8,784 nt of DNA from Synergistaceae bacterium. GTDB lineage: Bacteria > Synergistota > Synergistia > Synergistales > Synergistaceae. The DNA is taken from contig JAISWP010000268.1 of NCBI GenBank assembly GCA_031271065.1, positions 1 to 8,784 of the forward strand, read 5' to 3'. Position numbers and translations under genes: made by a program. Of the stretch, positions 1 to 5,555 are shown piece by piece. Within the stretch, counting starts at the first letter, position 1. Each line of letters opens with the position of its first letter. The notes below the pieces were generated by a model. It ran no database searches. It was not told the origin of the DNA and saw nothing but the letters and a program-made list of their open reading frames with translations.

Positions 1-78
1 CGCACGCCCCGCCGCACGTTGCTCGATGCGCGGCTTAATGATACCATTGTTCGCGGTAAAATCGCGCGCTGCGGACAT
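1..78 (-). CDS. Possible N-terminal fragment of a divergent gene running off the left edge
   Basis: On the minus strand an ATG at 78-76 opens a frame with no stop to position 1, giving 26 codons that begin MSAARDFTANNGIIKPRIEQ and continue past the edge. About 18 of 26 third positions are G or C, somewhat more coding-like than the plus-strand frames over the same bases. The start lies just left of the AT-rich inverted repeat at 83-104, as expected if that repeat is in a divergent promoter region. No good Shine-Dalgarno precedes the ATG (only GAAG very close to it), and I do not recognise the peptide. Two plus-strand frames are also open here, so the assignment is tentative and no function can be given. 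Confidence 0.25.
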   Translation of the reverse strand, partial: MSAARDFTANNGIIKPRIEQRAAGRA

Positions 79-82
79 TCTT

Positions 83-104
83 CGGTTATTTTTATTTATA
101 ACCG
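83..104. promoter_or_regulatory. AT-rich inverted repeat overlapping a possible -10 element
   Basis: CGGTTAT (83-89) and ATAACCG (98-104) form a perfect 7-bp inverted repeat around an 8-base A/T-only centre. The right arm contains TATAAC (97-102), one mismatch from a consensus -10. The nearest -35-like sequence, CGGACA (72-77), would leave a long 19-bp spacer. The block stands out as AT-rich in a GC-rich window. It could be an operator, a weak promoter for the downstream phosphatase, or part of a divergent promoter. No T-run follows on the plus strand, so it is a poor intrinsic terminator. Confidence 0.4.
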
Positions 105-122
105 GGACATGGAGCGGAATTT

Positions 123-179
123 ATGAATATTGAGCGGAGAAGTCGGATCGGTATGCCTGATGAAAAAACCGTGCATTGA
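123..179 (+). CDS. Possible 18-codon upstream ORF (leader peptide)
   Basis: An ATG at 123 has GGAG at 111-114 with 8 nt between them, which is the best ribosome-binding arrangement near the phosphatase gene. The frame encodes 18 residues beginning MNIERRSRIG and stops at TGA 177-179. It overlaps, in another frame, the ATG of the phosphatase at 160. It may be a short leader whose translation delivers ribosomes to the downstream start, or a chance ORF. The peptide shows no run of a single amino acid of the kind used in classical attenuators. Confidence 0.25.
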   Translation: MNIERRSRIGMPDEKTVH

Positions 180-855
180 TATAAAGACATCGAACGCACC
201 TCACAGGATTTTTCTGGTGCGACACGGGGAGACGGATTGGAACAGGGCGTTCAGATATCAGGGGAGTTCGGACGTGGAGCTGAACGCCTCCGGCCTGGAT
301 CAGGCCCGCAGAGCGGGGCTGCGGCTGGCGCGCGTCGTCCCGGACCGGGTGTTCACCAGCCCTCTGCTTCGGGCTCTTCGCACGGCCGAGACGATCATGG
401 AGCAAAATGACGGGGATACGGCCATAACGCTCTGCGACGACATCCGCGAAATATCTTTCGGTGTTTGGGAAGGGCTCACGATCACCGAGATCAAAAAAAA
501 AGACCCGGATACGCTCGCGGCGTGGAGGGACGCTCCGTTTTCCAGGGCCCCCGCGGAGGGAGAGAAGATGGATGACGTAGTGCTCCGTTCGCGCAGAGCC
601 TCCGGCATGATAAAGGGGAGCGCGGAGGGCGGCGGCGTCACCTTTGTAGTCGCGCACGGGGCCGTCCTGCGGGCGCTGCTGGGAGTCATGATGGATATCG
701 GCGACATTGACATAATGTGGAAGATGCGCTTCGATAACTGCTCCGTGACGGTGCTCGACCTGTGGCGCGGGCGTCCGTCGCTCCTGCTGGTCAACGACAC
801 TCACCACATCAGGATGCCGGAAGGCGATATCCCCCTCCTCACATTTCCCGTCTGA
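160..855 (+). CDS. Histidine phosphatase superfamily protein (phosphoglycerate-mutase-like)
   Basis: Predicted cytoplasmic phosphatase of 231 residues. Family hallmarks are present in order: LVRHGETDWN near residues 19-28, with Arg21 and phosphoacceptor His22; SPLLRALRTAE at 67-77, carrying the second conserved Arg; Glu97 in REISFGVWEG; and the second catalytic His166 in VAHGAVLRAL. This is the two-His phosphotransfer pocket of the family, which includes CobC (alpha-ribazole phosphatase), GpmB and PhoE-type enzymes. The sequence alone does not fix the substrate, and no cobalamin genes are visible. I chose ATG 160, which keeps all motifs. An in-frame TTG at 130 would add ten residues, but the GGAG upstream is about 15 nt away from it. 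A run of nine A at 493-501 encodes Lys-Lys-Lys. The gene is separated from the next by a promoter-like region, so it is probably not part of the envelope operon. Confidence 0.9.
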   Translation: MKKPCIDIKTSNAPHRIFLVRHGETDWNRAFRYQGSSDVELNASGLDQARRAGLRLARVVPDRVFTSPLLRALRTAETIMEQNDGDTAITLCDDIREISFGVWEGLTITEIKKKDPDTLAAWRDAPFSRAPAEGEKMDDVVLRSRRASGMIKGSAEGGGVTFVVAHGAVLRALLGVMMDIGDIDIMWKMRFDNCSVTVLDLWRGRPSLLLVNDTHHIRMPEGDIPLLTFPV

Positions 856-872
856 AACGAAAATTAGTCCGC

Positions 873-899
873 TTCACATCCGATTATGTGTGATAGAAT
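873..899 (+). promoter_or_regulatory. Candidate sigma-70-type promoter for the sigma factor gene
   Basis: TTCACA (873-878) differs from the consensus -35 by one base. TAGAAT (894-899) differs from the consensus -10 by one base and is preceded by TG plus one base (891-893), an extended -10. The spacer is 15 bp, shorter than the optimum of about 17, which an extended -10 can compensate for. Transcription would start near 906, downstream of the ATG at 886 and upstream of the TTG start at 937, consistent with the shorter protein. A 5-bp inverted repeat, CACAT/ATGTG (875-879 and 886-890), lies over the -35 and spacer. Confidence 0.45.
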
Positions 900-923
900 T
901 ACTTATATTATTGGCTTGGCGCC

Positions 924-929
924 GGGAGG
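924..929 (+). promoter_or_regulatory. Strong ribosome binding site that fixes the sigma factor start
   Basis: GGGAGG lies 7 nt before TTG 937. The in-frame ATG at 886 has no comparable site and would precede the predicted transcription start, so the TTG is preferred. Confidence 0.75.
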
Positions 930-936
930 TATTCCA

Positions 937-1521
937 TTGGACGACAGAAGCGGCTCGTCGCTCGATCCTGAACTTGAGCGCGTTCTCTGGGAAGGCGCGG
1001 CCGATGGAGACGAGGACAGCAGAGAGAAGCTGATACTGGCGTACAGGCCCATGGTTTTCTGGCTCGCCAGGCATCTGCGGGTACCCTATAACTCCTATCC
1101 AGATCTCATCCAGGAGGGAATGGTCGGTCTCATCGCGGCGGTGGATAATTTCGAACCGGCGCGGAGCAACAGGTTTACGACGTACGCTTACTACAAGGTC
1201 AAGGGGAGGATGGTCAATTTCCTCCAGCGAAACGAAGCGCGCGCCCCTGTCCCGGTGGAGGACTCGTATCTCGAACGCCCTGATTCGTTCGAGGCCGATC
1301 TGGACAGCATGGAATGGCGGATATCCCTCGACGGCGGGCTCGATATACTCCCCGGCAGGGAGAGAGATATAATCCGCTCCCTCGTGCTGGAGGGCAGAAA
1401 TGCGTGCGACGTGGCGAGCGAGCACGGGGTCGGAGTCAGCCATGTATACCGTATACAGCGCAGGGCGATAGCCCGTTTGAGGAGTCTGTTCCTGAAAGGG
1501 AACGCCACTTCCGACGCCTGA
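937..1521 (+). CDS. Short sigma-70-family RNA polymerase sigma factor (sigma2 + sigma4 only)
   Basis: Predicted sigma subunit of 194 residues. Region 2 spans about residues 30-100 and includes LIQEGMVGLIAAVDNFEP, FTTYAYYKVKG and RMVNFLQRNE, matching the region 2.1-2.4 pattern (core binding, -10 recognition) of alternative sigma factors. Region 4 spans about 137-187: LPGRERDIIRSLVLEG, then a helix-turn-helix around DVASEHGVGVSHVYRIQRRA for the -35. Only about 35 residues, partly acidic, separate them, so region 3 is missing or unrecognisable. That is the domain count of ECF factors, but region 2 looks more like the FliA/SigB/SigH group. The start is TTG 937 with GGGAGG 7 nt upstream. Its stop codon lies inside an intrinsic terminator, and the next gene is a membrane protein that could be its regulator. 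The regulon cannot be told from sequence. The family call is firm; the subgroup is not. Confidence 0.9.
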   Translation: MDDRSGSSLDPELERVLWEGAADGDEDSREKLILAYRPMVFWLARHLRVPYNSYPDLIQEGMVGLIAAVDNFEPARSNRFTTYAYYKVKGRMVNFLQRNEARAPVPVEDSYLERPDSFEADLDSMEWRISLDGGLDILPGRERDIIRSLVLEGRNACDVASEHGVGVSHVYRIQRRAIARLRSLFLKGNATSDA

Positions 1522-1551
1522 AGCGTGACAATTATAAAACAGGCGTTTTTT
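1514..1551 (+). terminator. Intrinsic terminator overlapping the sigma factor stop codon
   Basis: ACGCCTG (1514-1520) pairs perfectly with CAGGCGT (1540-1546), and a T-run occupies 1546-1551. The loop is long, about 19 nt and A-rich. The left arm includes the last sense codons and part of the TGA (1519-1521) of the sigma gene, so a ribosome finishing translation would cover it. Termination may therefore respond to translation. The loop also holds TATAAA (1533-1538), which resembles a -10 element for the next gene. Confidence 0.6.
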
Positions 1552-1572
1552 GATTTTCGGGGGTGCGTCAAG

Positions 1573-2247
1573 ATGAGTGGATTCGGCAATAAAGCTGTAG
1601 ATCGTCGTCTGAGCAGGATAGAGCGCTGGCTCAAGCGCGCCGCTGCGGCGTGCAGGTGCGGTTCGTGGAGCGACGCGCTGATGGAGATAGAGTGTCTCGA
1701 AGCCGAGACCAAAAGCTGCCGGGAGGAACTGTGGAAAGCCGCGGAGCACGAAAGCGCGCGCGACGCGGGAAGGGCGGGGCCGTACCTGGAGCGGGCGGTC
1801 AAGGTGCTGGCGCTGGCCTCGGCGATGGTCCTCACGGCGGTGATACCCCTTTCCACGGAAGCCGAGAGAAGCGCGGCTTCTTTCGCCGTTCCTGGAGAAT
1901 CCCTGGCGTTGCTTTCCAGCGTCGAAAGCGACATAATAAACGCTCTCAGGGAGAGCTTGAGCGACGCAAACCGAGGCAGGGTCCTGCTCACTGTCGAGCT
2001 GCCGCAGGAGACGCCCGAGCCTCAGAAACTGCGCGGAGCTGCCGCCGCGGCGGAGCGAAAGACGCAGACGGAAGTTTCCGCGCAGCAGGACGCGCCTCGC
2101 GGGACGGAGGCGGTCCCGGAAGTGCCCGGAACCGCGGGAAGGCGTCCGTCTGTGGACGAGGTCATCTCCCTGATACAGGTCGGACAGCGGGCCCTTCGTA
2201 TGCCGGAACCCGCCGTAAGGGTCGTTCCGGGCGGTTTTGCGGATTGA
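1573..2247 (+). CDS. Single-pass membrane protein of unknown family, candidate anti-sigma or envelope regulator
   Basis: I do not recognise this 224-residue protein. Residues 1-70 are charged and probably helical, with many Arg, Lys and Glu, and contain four cysteines (27, 29, 41, 49; CRC then two single Cys). One hydrophobic segment at about 75-93 (AVKVLALASAMVLTAVIPL) should cross the inner membrane with no cleavage motif. Residues 94-224 would then be periplasmic: an amphipathic helix near 108-134, an Ala/Pro/Glu-rich flexible stretch at about 144-190, and a final helix at about 193-208. This inside/TM/outside plan resembles membrane-anchored anti-sigma factors such as RseA and RsgI types, and the gene lies next to a sigma factor, but the canonical zinc motif HxxxCxxC is absent. 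The start is ATG 1573 with a GGGGG tract 9 nt upstream; GTG 1525 would fall in the terminator. The regulator role is inference from topology and position. Confidence 0.7.
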   Translation: MSGFGNKAVDRRLSRIERWLKRAAAACRCGSWSDALMEIECLEAETKSCREELWKAAEHESARDAGRAGPYLERAVKVLALASAMVLTAVIPLSTEAERSAASFAVPGESLALLSSVESDIINALRESLSDANRGRVLLTVELPQETPEPQKLRGAAAAAERKTQTEVSAQQDAPRGTEAVPEVPGTAGRRPSVDEVISLIQVGQRALRMPEPAVRVVPGGFAD

Positions 2248-2250
2248 CGT

Positions 2251-2273
2251 TTCCGCGCCCTGCCGGCGCGGGA
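2251..2273 (+). other. GC-rich hairpin between the membrane protein gene and bamA
   Basis: CCGCGCC (2253-2259) pairs with GGCGCGG (2265-2271) around a 5-nt loop. Two more pairs, one G-U and one A-U, extend it to nine. No T-run follows (TGATAAATATTT), so this is not a canonical intrinsic terminator. It may be a weak or Rho-assisted terminator, an mRNA stability element, or a structure affecting bamA translation. Confidence 0.45.
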
Positions 2274-2322
2274 TGATAAATATTTCAGTTTCCAGCTATT
2301 CATTGTAAGGGGTTGGTCTGTT

Positions 2323-4266
2323 TTGAGTTTGAGATATCTCGGGTGTGAGCGCTTTTCAGCCGCGCCGCGGCGTTTTTCTGCGTTCGGAGTCCTTCTGACA
2401 CTGGCCGCGATGCTTTGCGTTCCGGCCCTCTTTGTCCCGGATGCCGGCGCGGCTGAGGTCGTGCCGATGATTTTGGGCAGCCCGGAGGAGAGGCGGGGTA
2501 CGGTCGAGGTGGATATGTCCGGAGTCGAAACGCAGGAGGAACCTCCGCTGGAAGACTCCCGGCCCTCCCAGGGCAGACCCAGGGCCGACCGTCCGAGGAT
2601 ACAGGCCCCCGCGATACTTTCGATCTCTGTCGAAGGCAGTAATGAGGTCGTTCCCGAGCATATACTGTCGGTGGTGACGTCCAAAACCGGGGCGCCTATG
2701 GACCAGAACAGGCTGGCCAAGGACGCCGACGCCATATACGAACAGGGATTTTATTCCAACGTCGATTACAGGATCACCGACGAGGCGGACGGAGTGAACG
2801 TCACCTTTATAGTCACAGAGAACCCGACGATAGAGGAAATACATTTTTACGGGAACACGATTTACTCGGGAGAACAGCTCAACGACATCTGCTTTACCAA
2901 ACCAGGGATGATTTTCAACAGGGTGTTTTTCAGAAACGATTTGCAGAGGATAAAGGAAAAATATCAGCAGGACGGCTACGTAATGGCGCGCGTCAGCGAC
3001 GTCAGAATAGAGGGGCGGACGGTCGGCGTCTACATCACCGAACCTAAGATCGGCCAGATCGTCATTCAGGGCAACAAGCGCACCAGGACGAACGTCATAG
3101 CGAGACAGCTCCGTTTCAAAGAGGGAGACTTTTTCAACGCCACCCGGCTCCGTTACTCCCTGAGCAAACTCCAGGGACTCGGGTATTTCGACGACGTCAA
3201 CGTAGGTTTCGAGCCCGGCGAGACGCCGGAGATAATAGACCTGATCCTGACCGTTTCCGAGGCGAAGACGGCCCGCATAGGCATATCCGTCGGCTACGGC
3301 ACGGAGAGCGGTTTCAGCGGAGGACTGTCGTACAACGACAGCAACTGGCGGGGCAGAGGGGAACGTTTCGGGATAGGGTTCGACATAGGGGACCGGGAGC
3401 AGTATTGGATCACGCTGGATCAGCCCTACATGGACCAGAAGGTATTCGCCTGGAGGACAGGGGCGTACAGACGCGCCTGGGACGATCTCGGATACTACGA
3501 GAACAAGCGGCTGCAGTTCGAGTATGACGAGGAGCGTACCGGCGTCTACGCGGGATTGGGCAGGAAGTTCTCCGAGCGGTCCAAACTGAGCTGGTTTATG
3601 ACCGCCGAATGGCAGGAAATAGAGGTCATATCTCACAACGGCTCGCCCACGGTTCAGCAGCGCAGGGAGATGGACGACGGAAAGAACTTCTCCCTCACCG
3701 GACGGCTCACACGCGACAACATAGACGAGTACGCCGATTTCCCCAAAGGGGATATCGAATCCGTCACGGCGGAAAAGGGACTCGAGGCGCTCGGCGGGGT
3801 ATGGTCGTACTGGAAATATTGGCTGGAAGCAAAATACTACACTCCCCTGGATTTCCTCACCAGCATGTTCGAGCGGAACTTTACGGTCAACGATATCCCC
3901 CCGATTATAGCGGCGCGGATGATGCTCGGGGATGCGGACGGCTTCCTGCCCTGGGCGGCCGAATATACGCTCGGGGGGGACAATACGCTGCGGGGGTACG
4001 AGGACAAGCGTTTCAGAGGGGACCAGATGTTTCTCGCAAACGCGGAACTCAGGCTTCCAGTGCACAAGAGCGCTTCTCTGGTTTTGTTCTACGACACCGG
4101 AATGGTTTGGGACACGCGGCTTGGCGAGGATCTCAGCTTCAGCGATCTCGTGGACGCTTACGGCGTCGGTTTCAGGGTCCGAACCCCTCTCGGGAACCTG
4201 AGGCTTGACTTCGCCCAGGGTGAAGATGAGTCTCGAGTGCATTTCGGCTTCGGCGAGATGTTCTGA
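2323..4266 (+). CDS. bamA: Outer membrane protein assembly factor BamA (Omp85 family, three POTRA domains)
   Basis: Central subunit of the machinery that folds beta-barrel proteins into the outer membrane; 647 residues. A signal peptide covers about 1-44 (basic start, hydrophobic core FGVLLTLAAMLCVPALF, cleavage near AGAA). An unusual Pro/Glu/Arg-rich linker follows (about 45-95). Three POTRA domains lie at about 97-168, 169-241 and 242-315, each with a beta-alpha-alpha-beta-beta pattern; E. coli BamA has five. The Omp85 barrel fills about 316-647, and the family's loop-6 motif appears as LRGY at 556-559. The chain ends in FGFGEMF, with the terminal Phe typical of outer membrane barrels. The start is TTG 2323 with AAGGGG (2307-2312) 10 nt upstream. 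Its last 41 nt overlap the next gene. TamA is less likely given the lipid A neighbours. Confidence 0.92.
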   Translation: MSLRYLGCERFSAAPRRFSAFGVLLTLAAMLCVPALFVPDAGAAEVVPMILGSPEERRGTVEVDMSGVETQEEPPLEDSRPSQGRPRADRPRIQAPAILSISVEGSNEVVPEHILSVVTSKTGAPMDQNRLAKDADAIYEQGFYSNVDYRITDEADGVNVTFIVTENPTIEEIHFYGNTIYSGEQLNDICFTKPGMIFNRVFFRNDLQRIKEKYQQDGYVMARVSDVRIEGRTVGVYITEPKIGQIVIQGNKRTRTNVIARQLRFKEGDFFNATRLRYSLSKLQGLGYFDDVNVGFEPGETPEIIDLILTVSEAKTARIGISVGYGTESGFSGGLSYNDSNWRGRGERFGIGFDIGDREQYWITLDQPYMDQKVFAWRTGAYRRAWDDLGYYENKRLQFEYDEERTGVYAGLGRKFSERSKLSWFMTAEWQEIEVISHNGSPTVQQRREMDDGKNFSLTGRLTRDNIDEYADFPKGDIESVTAEKGLEALGGVWSYWKYWLEAKYYTPLDFLTSMFERNFTVNDIPPIIAARMMLGDADGFLPWAAEYTLGGDNTLRGYEDKRFRGDQMFLANAELRLPVHKSASLVLFYDTGMVWDTRLGEDLSFSDLVDAYGVGFRVRTPLGNLRLDFAQGEDESRVHFGFGEMF

Positions 4267-5533
4267 TTCCCGGATACGCGCCGTTTGTCACGGAGCTGCG
4301 GTGTTCTGTGCCGCCGCGGCTCTCGTTGTTTCAGCTTTTATGTCCGCGTCCTCCGGCGAGGCCGCGGTGAGGGTGGAAGGCATGAAAGGCTGGCTCTCCG
4401 GAAGCGCGGAACGCAGTCTGGAGGCCGTGTACGGGCATATACCGCCGTCCGAAGGGCAGTCCGTCAAGGAGGAACTGCTGCAGGTCGTGACGGACAGGCT
4501 CCTCTTGGGTTATTCCGTCGACTCGATCAGGACAGACACAAGAGATTTGGTCACGGTCAAACTTCGGGTTTCATCGCCCCCTCCGGTCTGGCAGGTCTCT
4601 ATCGTTTCGCCGAGCCTGAGTCCTCCGGTGGACGGCTGGTTCGCGTCGGACGTCAGAGGGCTGGCGGACGAAGTAGCGTCTCTCATAGAGGGTGTCCCTA
4701 TGGAGGCTTTGACTTGGGGAGACATCGACCTTAGAAAAGAGGTGGACTCCCTCTGCGCGGAACGGATACCGGGGTGGCGGCCTTCTCTGATGGCGCGGAC
4801 CGCGGCGGACGGGTCGACGGCGCTGGAAGTCTCCTTCTCCCCGGAACAGCCTCTGTCCCTGGCCATATCCGCAAATATAAATTCTTCCTCCATACCGGCG
4901 GTGCTGCATTTGAACCTGCGCGACGATCTCATCAAAGGGTACGCCCCGGTGATAGGGGTTCCTGTGGTGTGGCTCGAGCGGCACGGCGGGGACATGGAGG
5001 TTCTCGGCAGGAGCGTCCTCGAGGAGGAATACCTGGTCGACATAGCGAAGGTGAGGCCCGTAGTCGGCGCTGACGCGGGAATCGTGTCGAACGTGGACGT
5101 GGAACTCGAGAGCCGGCGCTACTCAGCCCGGCTGTGGCTCGCCGTCTATGCCGGCGCCGAGGAGCGTTACCCGGAGGCCGGGGCGCACCTTGGACGGAGG
5201 ATTCAGCTCCTGCCGCGGCTCGATATGGAGCTATACGGAGAATTTATATTGAAGCTCGACGATTGGGAGATGGAGAACAAATTCGGCGTCAGGTGGTCGC
5301 CGTTTCGTAATTTCTGGCTCGGCGCGGAATGGAGCGACGCCGGCGATGTCTGGTGGGGGAGGATCGCGATGGAGCCCTGGTCCCGCCGCCCCTACGTCTG
5401 GCTTCGCTTCAGCGAGGACGAGGACGTCAACGCCGCGCTGGGTTACAGATTCAACGATTATTTATCCCTGGAATTCCACTACGACACCAGGTTCGACGAC
5501 GAGTGGAACCTGCGGGCTCTCCTGAACCTTTAG
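4226..5533 (+). CDS. Secreted beta-rich protein, possible POTRA-like plus small outer-membrane barrel; unknown family
   Basis: I do not recognise this 435-residue protein. A signal peptide is likely in residues 1-47, with hydrophobic core AAVFCAAAALVVSAF and cleavage near SGEA. Residues about 75-118 and 120-207 alternate strands and helices like POTRA domains (for example VKEELLQVVTDRLLLGYSV, then TVKLRVSS). From about 208 the pattern becomes alternating strands joined by short polar turns. It is rich in Trp and Tyr after 330 (GVRWSPFRNFWLGAEW, PYVWLRFSEDED, SLEFHYDTRF) and ends NLRALLNL, suggesting an outer membrane beta-barrel. The Omp85 loop-6 RG[FY] motif seen in its neighbour is absent. 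The start is ATG 4226 with AGGG 5 nt upstream, inside the end of bamA, so translation is probably coupled. lpxD follows 22 nt later. In many diderms ompH/skp lies here, but this is longer and not a helical chaperone. A role in outer membrane assembly is inferred only. Confidence 0.75.
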   Translation: MSLECISASARCSDSRIRAVCHGAAVFCAAAALVVSAFMSASSGEAAVRVEGMKGWLSGSAERSLEAVYGHIPPSEGQSVKEELLQVVTDRLLLGYSVDSIRTDTRDLVTVKLRVSSPPPVWQVSIVSPSLSPPVDGWFASDVRGLADEVASLIEGVPMEALTWGDIDLRKEVDSLCAERIPGWRPSLMARTAADGSTALEVSFSPEQPLSLAISANINSSSIPAVLHLNLRDDLIKGYAPVIGVPVVWLERHGGDMEVLGRSVLEEEYLVDIAKVRPVVGADAGIVSNVDVELESRRYSARLWLAVYAGAEERYPEAGAHLGRRIQLLPRLDMELYGEFILKLDDWEMENKFGVRWSPFRNFWLGAEWSDAGDVWWGRIAMEPWSRRPYVWLRFSEDEDVNAALGYRFNDYLSLEFHYDTRFDDEWNLRALLNL

Positions 5534-5555
5534 GAAGAAAGCGGGAGATGGCAAT

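Noticed and set aside
1..126. Plus-strand frame open from the left edge to TGA 124-126, as the tail of an upstream gene
   Set aside because: The 41-residue peptide is not recognisable, about half its third positions are G/C, and it would run through an AT-rich palindrome. It remains possible, but I could not support it over the minus-strand reading.
2..133. Second plus-strand frame open to TGA 131-133, overlapping TTG 130
   Set aside because: No recognisable protein and no independent evidence; short open frames are expected by chance in GC-rich sequence.
130..159. TTG 130 as the phosphatase start
   Set aside because: The only ribosome site is about 15 nt away, and the ten added residues precede a typical family N-terminus. 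ATG 160 is preferred, though not certain.
874..893. CRP-type operator (TCACAT-N6-ATGTGTGA)
   Set aside because: The half-sites are in the opposite orientation to the CRP consensus TGTGA-N6-TCACA, and nothing else points to CRP.
886..936. ATG 886 as the sigma factor start
   Set aside because: It lacks a ribosome site and lies within the promoter-like region; TTG 937 has GGGAGG at ideal spacing.
1650..2276. Overlapping plus-strand frame rich in Arg and Gly within the membrane protein gene
   Set aside because: Composition is typical of an out-of-frame reading of GC-rich DNA, and there is no ribosome site.
2356..4242. Long open frame on the minus strand opposite bamA
   Set aside because: It is antisense to a clear BamA. 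Its translation lacks domain patterns and arises from the codon bias of GC-rich genes.
4226..5533. OmpH/Skp chaperone
   Set aside because: Skp-like proteins are about 160-190 residues and largely helical coiled coil; this one is 435 residues and mostly beta.
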